Shown here: piece by piece, positions 10,203-21,117 of the stretch
Layout: every line of letters starts with the position of its first letter
Position numbering within the stretch: position 1 is the first letter of the stretch
Source of the DNA: Immersiella caudata
Lineage: Eukaryota > Ascomycota > Sordariomycetes > Sordariales > Lasiosphaeriaceae
Assembly: GCA_030512335.1 (NCBI GenBank)
Contig: JAULSU010000005.1
Coordinates: 992,001-1,056,000, forward strand
Reading direction: 5' to 3'
Length of the DNA: 64,000 nt
The notes under the pieces: generated by a model
Seen by the model: the letters and a program-made list of their open reading frames with translations, nothing else
Told to the model about the DNA's origin: nothing
The model's database searches: none
Program-made: the position numbers and the translations under genes

Positions 10203-11761
10203 CTTCGTTGTGTCGTGAGGAGATTCCCAATCTCAACAAACGCTGTGGCGCGATGATGGAGGGGAAGGGAATCGCGCTCGCGAACGAGGGTGCGAGACGG
10301 GTCATTTGACTGCCGTTCTTCAGCCTCTTCGACAAGTCAACCACCATTCGGGTGTCGTCCACCATGGCGCCATGACCCTGCAGGACCCTGCACGACACGT
10401 ATGTAAGAGCGGTAGAACATCAAGCCGCAAACAAGAGGTGTTGTCGCAGGTGCAGCAGTCTCCAATCGTAGGGCAGAACAGGGTGACACTGGCGCCTTCT
10501 TGGCAGATTTGAAGGGGGCTCAGCAAGGGTGATCGACCCAAACCGAAAACTTCCCTTAGAAATTTTAGGTCGGTGCCCAACCTGCTGGCTTTCGTGGTTC
10601 CGCCGCTGCTTCTCCCATTTCTGGCAGAATTTGATGAGCTGTCGACCATGCGCGAGTCAGATGGCTCGAGATGTGAGCCTTCAGCTTTTGGGAGCGCCGT
10701 GAAGAATGCAGATCGCGAAGACGATGGCGTCCAACGGTTTTCCAATCGCTTGGGGTGGGGTGCAGCCTAAAATTAGCGTGCCTGACAGGGCGTCTGGGGA
10801 GACAGGGGTCCGTTCGATTCAGCTACCCCGCCCCGCGCCACCAATTGTTCAAGAAATGCGGCCCAAAGATGCAGAAACATCCCACGGTGTGGAGATGTTT
10901 GTCATTCGATCCCTTCTCTGGGCCAATCCGGCAAATACTGGTGAACCAAGCCAACTGGTGTCTCTTAGCTGCAACGTACTGTACGCAGACCGACGACACA
11001 GGAAGTGGATCTGATAAACGTAAGCAGTATCACGAAGTTGCATGTGGGAACTGAAGTAGCGGGTGATGGCGTGGTTCGCAGCATCCTTGAACACTTGCAA
11101 CTCGTCTTTGTTGTGTTAGAAGCTAGGTACCTGTGACACATGCCCTTAATGAAGACAAGACGGCGTTAAACGCATTTTAAACAGCATCATCTACATTTTA
11201 AAATACCTAGAATATATTGCTTGAGGCGCTATCTGCATTATTAGAGGCCTTGCTAACATTTTGAGAGGCCATAAAGCGATACGGTCGACCCCTACTTCCC
11301 AGTGCCAATGGCACCAGCTGCACTGACTCAAGGACCCGTTCTTATGGCCGGGGCCTTCATAGCGGGGTATCCACCAATCTGGAAGCCATCTACAACATGT
11401 TTGGACAGTAGATTGCCCTGGCGCGATAGCCGTCCGGTGGATATCACCTCAGAGCTGGCCGAAGTCTCGTGAGATCTAGATTGGGTTGTATCCGCAAACC
11501 GATGAGTGTAAGTTGAGGGTGGGGGATACCTTTCATTTCCAAAAAAATGTGACATCTTGGGCGGTGAGCATGTCGATGAAGAGAAGTTGAAACGCCAGTT
11601 TCGGGGTTGTGAAGTTTTACCCAGGCTTGTCTTTGCGAGAGTTGAAGCTCGGGGTACCGTGCAGGCCGAAGGGAAGAGCAGACTGATGGTAATTACGAGC
11701 CGCCACGAAGAAATGCCGGGGTTGAATGGAAATATCTTTGCTTTAAACCCCGTGCCGCGTC
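10203..11761. other. intergenic with AT-rich island at about 11110-11290
   Basis: No gene is supported. The AT-rich island contains a GAGAGGCCATAAAG stretch resembling AGAAAGGCCATGAAAG of the nearby MITE, so it may hold a decayed relative, but terminal inverted repeats cannot be traced. The left part is the promoter of the 7TM gene. Confidence 0.4.
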
Positions 11762-12673
11762 ATGCGTTGTCGTGCCTTCCTTATTGACCATCATCAGCCC
11801 TTCCCTTCGAACCCTACTCGCCACCAGCAAATAAATCAAACCTTTCCAACACAGCGGCTGCCCAATTCCTCCTCTGTTCGGCAAACTATCATCATAGACC
11901 TCTACGAAGAGCTTCTCCGGAATTCGTTTTACGGGCCTGGTGTCCTCCGCCGATGGTATCTCGTTTTGGCATCAATTTTGATCAAATGGCTGGGCACGCC
12001 GCCAACCCCAAACCGGAAGCTCGAAATCAAGCTTCAAATGGCCGTCTTCTTCCTATATCCATGCTTCGCCGCCGCTGACCTCATGGCGCGAACTGATGGC
12101 TTCGAACCGAGTCTCACCCCTGCGTTACTCCAGTACCTCAACTCTTATCCGAGCGTCTATACCTCAATTAACGTTACGCCTGAGCTGTTGGAGAGGGTTC
12201 AGGTATTGGGCATCTCCGCATCGCTCCGCGTCTGCCACGTATTCATCCTCCTCGCACTTGGCACCATCATCTTAGCTCTACGAAGCAGAACAGTTCAAGC
12301 AAGACGCACACTACTACCGTGGGCCACCTGTGCCTTGATCTGGGTGTCATACTCAGTTTCTGGTTTTGTGGCCCAGTTCGGCCGGCAGTCCACCTGGACG
12401 GCGATGTCAATTGCCGCAACGAAGATGATGAAGGGTGTCCTTTGGCCGCTGTACTTCTACCTTACCATCTTATTCGCACTCGATTTCATTCCGTCTGTTT
12501 GTTGGTTTCTTTTTCCCTCCACAAAACCTCAGAGGATGAACGGGGTTCTCGGTGGAAACTCTACCTACAAGATCGTTGCTTTGTTGACAGTAATTGATTT
12601 CCACTCAGACGCATATCTCTACCCTATTTTTCGTTCCATGAAGCGCGAAATGTGGGTACTGGCGGCGAGGTGA
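11762..12673 (+). CDS. hypothetical multi-pass membrane protein
   Basis: A single open frame of 303 aa from ATG 11762. I do not recognise a family. After a 45-residue polar N-terminus there are about six or seven hydrophobic segments, including WYLVLASILIKWL, MAVFFLYPCFAAADLMA, VCHVFILLALGTIILAL, WATCALIWVSYSVSGFVAQF and YFYLTILFALDFIPSVCWFL, ending with a short basic C-terminus. There is no Cys-rich EC loop or RTA1/CFEM motif. The start is uncertain: the first 40 residues are low-complexity and translation could begin later. Codon use is less G/C-biased than in neighbouring genes, hinting at an accessory or fast-evolving gene. Confidence 0.55.
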   Translation: MRCRAFLIDHHQPFPSNPTRHQQINQTFPTQRLPNSSSVRQTIIIDLYEELLRNSFYGPGVLRRWYLVLASILIKWLGTPPTPNRKLEIKLQMAVFFLYPCFAAADLMARTDGFEPSLTPALLQYLNSYPSVYTSINVTPELLERVQVLGISASLRVCHVFILLALGTIILALRSRTVQARRTLLPWATCALIWVSYSVSGFVAQFGRQSTWTAMSIAATKMMKGVLWPLYFYLTILFALDFIPSVCWFLFPSTKPQRMNGVLGGNSTYKIVALLTVIDFHSDAYLYPIFRSMKREMWVLAAR

Positions 12674-13716
12674 TCAATCTTTCCCTATGTTGGTGGTGAT
12701 GTTTCCACTCTCAATCGAAATTTTCCTTTGTCTTTCGGCATCGTGATGATCATGTTCAGTTCATACGAGAAGGAAGAAACGGAGGACTCTTGCCAAGTGG
12801 TGGGCCCCATGTAGGATAGGAGGCAACGCGTTGAAAACCACGATCGTCATCTATTCCCGACATCGTCACAACCTTGGGGACACTCTCCGATCTGCAGTGG
12901 GGGCTGGTTGACACCGATATTAGAAACGAGATCTCGCGAATCTACAATCTATTGGTCAATGTTCAAAACGTGTCATGACGCTAGTATTTCAACGTTTGTC
13001 GTGCAATCAAACGCTGCTGCTCCCAACTCCACCCCTTTGTGATAACCCAACTCAAGGGAGGTCCTGGTGGCAAAGCGAGTTTCCCATATTACCAGCGATG
13101 CACCAATGCAGGACATGCAGACACGCTCCCAAATGCAGGCTAGCCCGCGCTTCTGCGGCGCAACACAACACCACAACTGCTGTGGCGAGGCAGACATGCC
13201 GAGTTTGCCACGAGAGGAAAAAGAGTCCGGCGCCGACGGTTGCACCCAATGCGGAAACTGTTGACGGGAACTCGGGAACTGCAGCGGAGGGGTCAAGCGT
13301 TCCAGGATGGATCCAGAAGCGTGATACCCCTCCGGCCATCGGATGGCGCCGGCTCACTGGGTCCAGTGCGGGGCACCCACCAGTGTGTCAACGACTTGAC
13401 GACTGAAAGGCCGCGATAAGGGAAGCCAAGCTTATCGTGCATCTCCTACCCACGGGAATTGACGAATCGAGGAACAAGTGGGCTGGCTTCTTATCAATGG
13501 ACCGCGATGTCTGGGACAATGACTTGGGATCAGTGAGGGAAAGATGCTGATGAGAGGATGATCACATAAATACTTGATGAGGGCGTCGCCCCTTTTCGAG
13601 AGACATTCATCACCCATCCAGTCCATCCCTCCTGTTTGCACCCAAACAAAGAGGTGAAAGCCCCTAATCTCGACTCCCAAAAAGGCCAGGACAGAACAAC
13701 ACAGACAGCTGCCACC
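12674..13716. other. intergenic; promoter side of the copper amine oxidase
   Basis: No coding sequence is supported. The right third carries three GATAAG cores, listed separately. The amine-oxidase start codon sits in a strong context, GCCACCATGG. Confidence 0.5.
13414..13495. promoter_or_regulatory. cluster of three GATA-factor (AreA/NIT2-type) sites
   Basis: CGATAAG at 13414-13420 and its exact inverse CTTATCG at 13431-13437 form a 7-bp inverted pair with a 10-bp spacer, and a third inverse site CTTATC lies at 13490-13495. They are about 220-300 bp upstream of the amine-oxidase ATG. Fungal amine oxidases are commonly under nitrogen-metabolite control by GATA factors that bind HGATAR, often as paired sites. 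The link here is inference from sequence and position. Confidence 0.5.
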
Positions 13717-15910
13717 ATGGGATCCGTCGAGAAGCTCCCCCACCCCTTCGACCCCCTCATCCCAGGGGAGATTGAAGCAGCCATTTCCGTCGTCAAGAAG
13801 GCCCACGGCGATGTGCACTTCAACGTCGTCACCCTCCACGAGCCGCGCAAGGCCGAGATGAAGGCCTGGCTCGCCGCCCCTGAGTCTGCCCCACGACCAA
13901 AGCGCATCGCTGACGTTGTCGTTATCGCCCCTGGCGGCGGCGTGTACGACGGCCTCGTCGACCTCGCTGGCCCAACCATCACCTACTGGGGTCTCCTCGA
14001 CGGCGAGCAGCCCATCGTAAGTCACCCATACGCCTACCCCTTTTCCCAAACCCACCCCTGACCACTCCCAGATCACGATGGAAGAACTCCAACTGGTCGA
14101 GCACATCGTCCGCAAAGACCCCGGTGTTATCGAGCAATGCCGCCTCAGTGGCATCCCCGCCGAAGACATGCACAAAGTCTACTGCGACCCCTGGACCATC
14201 GGCTACGACGAGCGCTTCGGCAACGCCGTGCGCCTGCAACAAGCCTTCATGTACTACCGCCCCGACGTCGATTCCTGCCAGTACCAATACCCTCTCGACT
14301 TCTGCCCCATCTACGACGCCGACAAGCAACAAATCATTGCCATCGACATCCCCAAGGTGCGCCGCCCGCTGAGCAAGGAACCCCCCGTCGACTACCACCC
14401 CGCCGCCGTCAACGCCCGCGGCGGCTACCGCGACAACCTCAAGCCCATCAACATCACGCAACCCGAGGGCGTCTCCTTCCAGCTCTCGGGGCGCACCATC
14501 ACCTGGCAAAACTGGTCTTTCCATATCGGCTTCTCCTACCGCGAGGGCATCGTCCTGCACGACGTCACCTTCGCCGACAAGGGCGTCGTGCGCCCCTTAT
14601 TTTACCGCCTCTCCCTCGCGGAAATGGTCGTCCCCTACGGAAACCCCGAACACCCCCACCAGCGCAAGCACGCCCTCGACCAAGGCGAGTACGGCGCCGG
14701 CTACATGGCCAACTCCCTCTCCCTCGGCTGCGACTGCAAAGGCTCAATCCACTACCTCGACGCCCACTTCCCGACGCGCGCCGGTGGCGTCCGCACCATC
14801 AAGAACGCGATTTGCATCCACGAAGAAGACTCCGGCATCCTCTTCAAGCACAACGATTTCCGCGACGACTCCGTCATCGTCACCCGCGGTCGCAAGCTCG
14901 TGATCCAGCAGGTCTTCACCGCGGCCAACTACGAGTACGTCGTGGCGTGGCAGTTCCACCAGGACGGTACCATCCAGCCGGAGATCAAGCTCACGGGCAT
15001 CCTCAACACGTACGCCATGGATCCCGATGAGGATACAAAGGGTTGGGGCACGCAGGTCTTCCCCGGGGTGAATGCGCATAACCACCAGCACTTGTTCTGC
15101 CTGCGGGCGAATCCGAATATCGACGGGGAGGGGAATACCGTGTACGTGACTGACGCGGTGGCATCGGATGCGCCGGTGGGGAGTGAGGAGAACTTTTATG
15201 GGAATGCGTTTTATAACAAGCGGACGAAGCTGGCGACGACGGGCGAGGCGAAGACGGATTACAACGGCGCGACGTCGCGGACGTGGGAGGTTTGCAATCC
15301 GAATAAGCTGAATCCCATCAGCAGGAAGCCAGTGAGCTATAAGCTGGTCAGTCGGGAGGTGGCGGGGTTGCTGCCCAAGGAAGGATCGCTGGTTTGGAAG
15401 CGCGCGGCGTTTGCGAGGCATGCGGTGCATGTTACCAAGTGTGAGTTTCTTGCCTTTCCTAGAGATGCGGGGAGATGTCCGGCTAACAAGTGTGAAGATC
15501 GCGATGACCAGCTCTGGCCTGCGGGTCGCCATGTGCCTCAGACCTCGGGCGAGCCGTCCAAGGGGCTTCCCGAGTGGATCGGTGACGGTACTGAGTCGAT
15601 TGACAACACCGATGTTGTCCTCTGGCATACCTGGGGGTTGACACACTTCCCGGCGCCCGAGGACTTCCCCGTCATGCCTGCTGAGCCCATGACGCTGCTG
15701 TTGCGGCCTCGCAACTTCTTCACTGGGAACCCGGTTATGGATGTGCCGCCGTCGTATGCGAGCACGCCGAGCCAAGTGGCTGCTGGAAACAAGGGGGTTC
15801 TGAATGCGGCGGATAGCCTTAGCAGGCTGGCATTTGGAAATGCGACCGGAGGGTCTTGCTGTGCGACAAACGGTACAAACGGTACCAATGGTGTTAACGG
15901 ACACCACTAG
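13717..15910 (+). CDS. copper amine oxidase (primary-amine oxidase, TPQ enzyme)
   Basis: Three exons, 13717-14016, 14072-15440 and 15498-15910 (introns 55 and 57 nt), encode 693 aa, normal for the family. It oxidises primary amines to aldehyde, ammonia and H2O2. Visible catalytic features: base Asp303 in HALDQGEYG; topaquinone precursor Tyr387 in ANYEYVVAW; copper ligands His438 and His440 in NHQHLF; and His606 in LTHFPAPEDFPVMP. The second splice restores KYRDDQLWPAG. The last residues are NGTNGTNGVNGHH, with no C-terminal SKL-type peroxisomal signal, unlike many yeast homologues, so localisation is open. Upstream GATA sites suggest nitrogen-source control. A BLAST-level assignment would hardly be in doubt. 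Confidence 0.97.
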
Positions 15911-16118
15911 GCCTGGGGATGAAGGGGTTGGATCCAGATTATGTTGTATGTTATAATGTTAGCGATTTGATCAGGTATTAACTTATGAGTCATCCTTTCC
16001 CAACAGAACGATCGCGCGATGAGGGTGATGTTGATCATAAACAGTGATGGAATTGAGCATTGCTGGCGCTTGATCTAACGCTAGAGTTGACACATCAATA
16101 GTTTGGCAACAACATAAG

Positions 16119-17149
16119 TTAGTCAACATCGGAGATCTCGGCCCCCTCTGGTGGAGTGTACGGCGCACCCCCCTTCCAAGCTTGGGTCACGTACCTGCGA
16201 TGGTAAGTAAGCTGTTAGAGGGGAGGGAAACGGGAACGGGTGGTGGCGTACTTGGTGTGGCTACCCCTGGCAGCCAGCTCTCCCTGGGCGTTCCGGAAGG
16301 TGACGGTTGTGAAGGCGAGAGTCTTGCCAACTACAAAGCTATGAGAACATACGCTTCAAGCTGGGAGGTTCTACTTACTCTTCTCGCAAACGGCAGATCC
16401 TTGTATTTTGTCTCCGATCTTCCCGCCGCTGCTCAGGTAGGTGACTGGCGCCAACATCAGTGCGTGTCCGAGGGAGCCTGCGACTAGATTATGAGACTCA
16501 CTGTTCATGTCCGTTGAAACACCCGTTGCGTAGAGACCCATGGATGCGACAGCAAGAGAGCCACCAAGGTCTACCATCGATGCTATGGTTCCGCCATGGA
16601 GAATTTTCAGGCGATTCTATGATCGCATGAGAATGGGTGCCAACTGATCAGCATCGCCGGTTGTCATACTGTGTGGTCTTTTGTGATGTCGAGCTCAAAG
16701 TCGACCTTCCCTTCTGTTGCGTTGGTAATGCGAAGCTACTTCATGTGAGTCACAGCACTGCAGATAACTACCTGAAGCGTGGTACGTACATGTGGCCCAA
16801 ATAACCTGGAAGCGTGCCTGTCAACCCATGTTCAGAGGCTCGAGGCGGCAGTGTGCGAGTGGGAGCACAGGACGCGAGACCGGTAGTCAGCACGGGACAT
16901 TGAAGCAAGATTGTCTATGTCTTAAGCTTGCTGGACCTCTGGCTCATTGAAAGGCGCTGGGCTTTTTTGCGGTTCTCATCCAGATGTAAAGAGACATCAC
17001 GGCAAGGTTTCGGCTAACCTCGGTTCCAGACCGGACTCGGCCATGAACGACCTCAGAACCTGGGACGCGTCAATTGCATTTCTACATTGGGCCTGGCGCT
17101 GCAGACTTACTGATCTGACAAATCTAGCGGGTGGGAGTTTGCTGGCCAT
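16119..17149 (-). CDS. PaaI/ACOT13-type acyl-CoA thioesterase, hotdog fold
   Basis: Eight exons on the minus strand: 17149-17111, 17059-17019, 16817-16790, 16735-16670, 16616-16502, 16444-16379, 16330-16252 and 16194-16119, giving 169 aa. All introns are GT-AG (48-57 nt except a 201-nt second intron and a 56-nt last one) and keep phase. The core KILHGGTIASMVDLGGSLAV, then GVSTDMNITYLSSGGKIGD and GKTLAFTTVTF, closely parallels human THEM2/ACOT13 (HGG plus the Asp in VD). It hydrolyses acyl-CoA thioesters, acting as a small tetrameric hotdog enzyme in the cytosol or mitochondria. The N-terminal three exons are the least certain. The gene is divergent from TFB2, sharing a 358-bp promoter region. 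Confidence 0.88.
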
Positions 17150-17507
17150 CCTGAGTGCTCTTTGTTGTTAAACCCACGCAACAAAACAGGCGGAAAACAG
17201 GCGCAAAACAGGCGCAAAACAAGGTGAAAGAGTGCGGGATAAGGTCCGTCGTCGAACCCCCACTGTGACGTCGAGCTCTTTCCGGCGATTATCCGGCGCC
17301 AAGACAGCCACCCCTGCTGGCCCCATATTTCCCACCAGAACGACAAGGGTCTCATGCCCCTCAAGACAGGGCTGTCAGCGCTTGCCTGGAGCTCTCCAAA
17401 CATCAACTTTTTTTTTTGGACTAGCATCGACAACAGCTTCTCGCGCCGCCGCCCGTGCGATAGCACGATTGACCGAGTGCTGCCGACAGTCTACAGACTC
17501 TCCCACC
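17150..17507. promoter_or_regulatory. divergent intergenic promoter between thioesterase and TFB2
   Basis: 358 bp separate the two outward-facing start codons, so the promoters must overlap or abut. Short repeats of ACAGGCGCAAAACAGGCGC type occur at about 17185-17222. No TATA box is obvious. Confidence 0.5.
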
Positions 17508-18995
17508 ATGTCAGTCCAGTCCTATCAGCTCTCCGACTACTTGGAGAAGCTGCCTGGAACGACATTCAGGAAACTCTACCAGCAGCCCTCCACAGCCCTC
17601 GCCATCTTCCGCCGAATGCTGCCACACCTGGCAAAGGTATTCGTTCAAGGGATGCTATACATGCCTTGGCCGCTTCCCCTCTCGGATCTCGATAAATGGG
17701 TCAACCCAGACGGAAAGATGGCGCGAGATCGCGCCCTTATGACCCTCCGGTCGCTGCACATCATTACCATCACACCCCCAGGCAAGGACAAGCCGCAAGA
17801 GATCAGCCTCACCACAAACTTCAAAAAAAGCCTACGATCAGCGTTCGAAGGCAGCGGCGACCACCTCAGCTTCGGCTTGCCAAGCACCCGACCGATCGAC
17901 CCCTCCATCAACATCACCTTCCTCGATAGATATGCCCGCAAAAAGTGGGAAGATATATTACATTATGTGGTCAATAGCGTGGGAGGGGAGACTTCTTCAA
18001 GCCGCCTGGCGGCAGCCGGGCCCAAGGCCAGCGTCAAGGATCTCCTGATCGCAGGCCGCTTGGTGGAGCGCCGCAGCGACACCAAGACGGGAATTGCCAT
18101 CACCCAGGCTGGCTTCACCTTTCTCCTTCAGGAGGCGAATGCCCAAGTATGGACGCTTCTGCTCCTCTGGCTTGAGGCTGTAGATAGGTCCTCGGCCTCT
18201 AACACCACAGGTCTGGACAGCGTCGACATGCTCTCCTTCCTCTTCATGCTGGGGTCGCTCGATCTTGGCCGTGCCTACGACACCGAAGCGCTGACAGAAT
18301 CCCGCCGGAACATGCTTCCCTCTCTCGTAGACTTCGGTCTCATCTACATCCCCCGCGATACGCGCCAGTACTTCCCAACCCGTCTCGCCACCACCCTCAC
18401 TAGCTCAGCATCAGCCCTCCGCTCGGTCTCCTCCGGTTTCGCCGCAGCAACACACAACAACAGCGCCGACGTCACTAGCATCGGTACCCCCGAAGCCTCC
18501 AACAGCAAGGGCTCCATAGTCATCGAGACAAACTACCGCCTCTACGCCTACACCTCCTCTCCGTTGCAGATCGCCGTGCTCGCCCTCTTCGCCACGTTAC
18601 ATATGCGTTTCCCTGGCATGGTTAGCGGCCGGCTGACACGCGACTCTATCCGCCGCGCTATCTCATACGGCATCACCGCCGACCAAATCATCTCCTACCT
18701 CGCCGCACACGCCCACGAGCAAATGGTGCGCACCGCCGCCGCATTAGGGCGCCCGGTGCTTCCGCCAACAGTAGTCGACCAAATCCGCCTCTGGCAACTC
18801 GAAAACGAACGAATGAGCACACAAGCCGGTTTCCTCTTCAAGGACTTTGACTCGGTGGAAGAGTACACGGCGCTCAGCTCCTACGCTGAAGAAATCGGCG
18901 TGCTCGAGTGGAAGAGCGACAAGAAGGGCTTGTTCTTTGTGAGCAAGTACGAGCAAATACGGGATTACTTGAAGAGCAGGAAGAGCGCCAAGTGA
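17508..18995 (+). CDS. TFB2: TFIIH core subunit Tfb2 (p52/GTF2H4)
   Basis: An intronless 495-aa protein. The start is ATG 17508 in context CCACCATGTC; the frame is open further upstream but that part is not conserved-looking. The N-terminal YLEKLPGTTFRKLYQQPSTA and FVQGMLYMPWPLPLSDLDKW, the middle VDMLSFLFMLGSLDLGRAY, and the C-terminal VVDQIRLWQLENERMST with FKDFDS and YAEEIGVLEW are diagnostic of Tfb2. It anchors the XPB/Ssl2 helicase and contacts Tfb5 through its C-terminal domain in the general transcription and nucleotide-excision-repair factor TFIIH, in the nucleus. Length matches fungal orthologues. It is an essential housekeeping gene and shares a divergent promoter with the thioesterase. 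Confidence 0.97.
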   Translation: MSVQSYQLSDYLEKLPGTTFRKLYQQPSTALAIFRRMLPHLAKVFVQGMLYMPWPLPLSDLDKWVNPDGKMARDRALMTLRSLHIITITPPGKDKPQEISLTTNFKKSLRSAFEGSGDHLSFGLPSTRPIDPSINITFLDRYARKKWEDILHYVVNSVGGETSSSRLAAAGPKASVKDLLIAGRLVERRSDTKTGIAITQAGFTFLLQEANAQVWTLLLLWLEAVDRSSASNTTGLDSVDMLSFLFMLGSLDLGRAYDTEALTESRRNMLPSLVDFGLIYIPRDTRQYFPTRLATTLTSSASALRSVSSGFAAATHNNSADVTSIGTPEASNSKGSIVIETNYRLYAYTSSPLQIAVLALFATLHMRFPGMVSGRLTRDSIRRAISYGITADQIISYLAAHAHEQMVRTAAALGRPVLPPTVVDQIRLWQLENERMSTQAGFLFKDFDSVEEYTALSSYAEEIGVLEWKSDKKGLFFVSKYEQIRDYLKSRKSAK

Positions 18996-19611
18996 TCTTC
19001 CTGCGCTCAACGGTTCTGTTTCGAATGGGAAAGCGGGTACAACATGTGTTATGATAAAAGGGGTAAACTGTATTACCGCTGCTTCTGCGTTATGGCTTTT
19101 TGCATGGGAGGCGTTGGGGCAATATCACTCATCACACGAGCCAGTTGGTTCGTCAGCATTCAGAGAGGAAGTCTCATGTAGAAATAGAAAGCAATGCGAT
19201 ACAGCGTAGCTTCATTGCCTCTGGGTGGCAGCTCCCTGCAGGATTCTACTTGCTTCGATCCAACAAAGATGTGTTTTCCAGGTACAGGGCAAGAACAGGA
19301 CGTCTCCTTTTGTGTTCTACTCTACATATATAGTACAAGCGACTACGATTATTCCGCTGGGTTGCGTGACTTCTCACAACCCTGCCTCATGAGTATCTTA
19401 ACATCGTTTTCCTCCGCGCTGCTCCCAAACCACGATCACGTTGACCCAGACTGACGATACTACCAACAACAGCAATCAGACACTGTCCAGGACACCAATT
19501 GACCCGTTTTCACCCCATCCGTGCCGCGATTTCACGACGAAATAACCCAATAATGACACGCTTACGCCTCCAAAACCGTTGGCAAGCGTCGCTGGCAAGA
19601 ATCCCGAATCC
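18996..19611. other. intergenic between convergent genes
   Basis: No gene is seen. This holds the 3' flanks of TFB2 (plus) and the minus-strand hypothetical gene. Confidence 0.5.
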
Positions 19612-21057
19612 TCAAAAGATCGAAAAGACAGTAGGCTTCTTCAACTTCCACCCCTCCCGACTAATCTCAGGGCCGGTCTTACTTCCGCGCAACGGCACCC
19701 GTCCGTCGAAGGACTTTCGAGGCGGCACCGCGTGAACAGCAAGTGGAGACTTGAGAATACGCTGTTGGCCTCCCCGTTTTCCCACTGTGAGACTCTTACC
19801 TCCCTCGCCACGATGCAGGAAGCCTTCCAGCCTCGACACTATGCCGCCGGATGATGCCTTTCGCTGAGGTGATTCCATTGTGCCGCCGGGTGGTAGCAGG
19901 TCGTCGCGGTTCTCGTGCCGAGCAAAGCTTTGTTGCCACTTGTATAGCGAACGACGCGCCTCATCGGTGACGCAGCATGACTCGAGCTGCACGAACACAC
20001 GTCTACGGCGACTGTTGTCATCTGTCAACGCGGCAGCAGTTGCGACAGCCATGGCGAGGCTCATGCTCCTAGCATGGTCTTTTTTAGTCTCGTCGCTGTC
20101 GGAATCGCTGCCATGAACAACCTCGACGGTCGAAGTAAAAGGCAAGGAGGTGGCTTTGCCGTACGAGATGGCTTGGTCATACGAGGGTAGTCTCGAGGCT
20201 GGCAATGATCGTGGAAGGCCCCGGACTCGTGTGACGGGCGAGGTATGGGGCTTTTGTGCGCTACTCTTCTGCGCTGTCTCGAGAACCGCGTTGCTGGTAG
20301 CGGAGTGATGGATGCGGTAGAATGACTTGGTCGGGTCACTGTTCGGACCCTGTTTTCCTCTGGGCTGGTAGCTACCAAGACTGTGCCGTGGCAGACGAGT
20401 AGCGGCGTAGACCGAAGTCGATGGGTTGTTGAGTGCTCCAGCAGAGGGTGTCGAGCTGTGACCGGGCTTCTTGTGAAACGACGATTTGGCGAGTAGCCCC
20501 TCCATGACGATGTTGAGGTTCTGGGTTTCTAGCAGTTCGCTCTCGAGCCGGTCATGGAGGGCAGTAAACCGGCCGGTCCAGTACTGGGACGGCATGGCTT
20601 TGGACACTAGACGGGGGTCGTTAGGAAGCGATGGAAGGGGCGCGTTCTTTGGTCCGTTCTTCTCGCTTTCGTTCTCAAGTGTGGGCTCAAGAGACCTTCT
20701 TCCAAAGCGAGATATTTTCTTGGATGATCGAGATGGATTCGGTACAGGTGTGGTGGTAGTTCCGGACGATCCGCTGACATTGCGACCCCGAGTGGTGGCG
20801 CGACTGAGTGATGCTCGGGAGAAGGACTGGCTGATGCTAGAAAATACACCAAACGTCCGGGATTTTGAGATTTCTCTTGGGGGTGAGTGTTGTGCTCCGT
20901 TCGGGACAGTGTATTCCTCCAGCGGCAGCGGAACCATTCTCGAGGGAATCGGTATAGGGTCGCTGATCTTCGGCCGCTCGCCGTGGTCTAGGTTCTTGCG
21001 TTGCTTCCGGTATGTCCTCCACGCGTCCCCCCGAGGAAGCGTCGGAATATTCTCCAT
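19612..21057 (-). CDS. hypothetical Ser/Arg-rich protein, ascomycete type
   Basis: A single frame of 481 aa on the minus strand from ATG 21057. No enzyme domain is recognised. It begins IPTLPRGDAWRTYRKQRKNL, has a disordered Ser/Thr/Arg-rich region with nuclear-localisation-like basic patches (SRSSKKISRFGRRS), and a more conserved-looking block around residue 160, PSQYWTGRFTALHDRLESEL, of the kind found in uncharacterised filamentous-ascomycete proteins. A second structured segment, RRRRVFVQLESCCVTDEARRS, with YKWQQSFA lies near residues 350-385. The C-terminus is again basic and disordered. The frame stays open upstream of this ATG for about 20 codons back to a TGA at 21118-21120, the same frame as the neighbouring membrane protein. 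Confidence 0.7.
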   Translation of the reverse strand: MENIPTLPRGDAWRTYRKQRKNLDHGERPKISDPIPIPSRMVPLPLEEYTVPNGAQHSPPREISKSRTFGVFSSISQSFSRASLSRATTRGRNVSGSSGTTTTPVPNPSRSSKKISRFGRRSLEPTLENESEKNGPKNAPLPSLPNDPRLVSKAMPSQYWTGRFTALHDRLESELLETQNLNIVMEGLLAKSSFHKKPGHSSTPSAGALNNPSTSVYAATRLPRHSLGSYQPRGKQGPNSDPTKSFYRIHHSATSNAVLETAQKSSAQKPHTSPVTRVRGLPRSLPASRLPSYDQAISYGKATSLPFTSTVEVVHGSDSDSDETKKDHARSMSLAMAVATAAALTDDNSRRRRVFVQLESCCVTDEARRSLYKWQQSFARHENRDDLLPPGGTMESPQRKASSGGIVSRLEGFLHRGEGGKSLTVGKRGGQQRILKSPLAVHAVPPRKSFDGRVPLRGSKTGPEISREGWKLKKPTVFSIF

Positions 21058-21117
21058 TCTGAAAGTTCTTGATGAGTCGTTGTTGGAATTTGTCGATGTG
21101 AGGCCGGGCCTCTCGAC

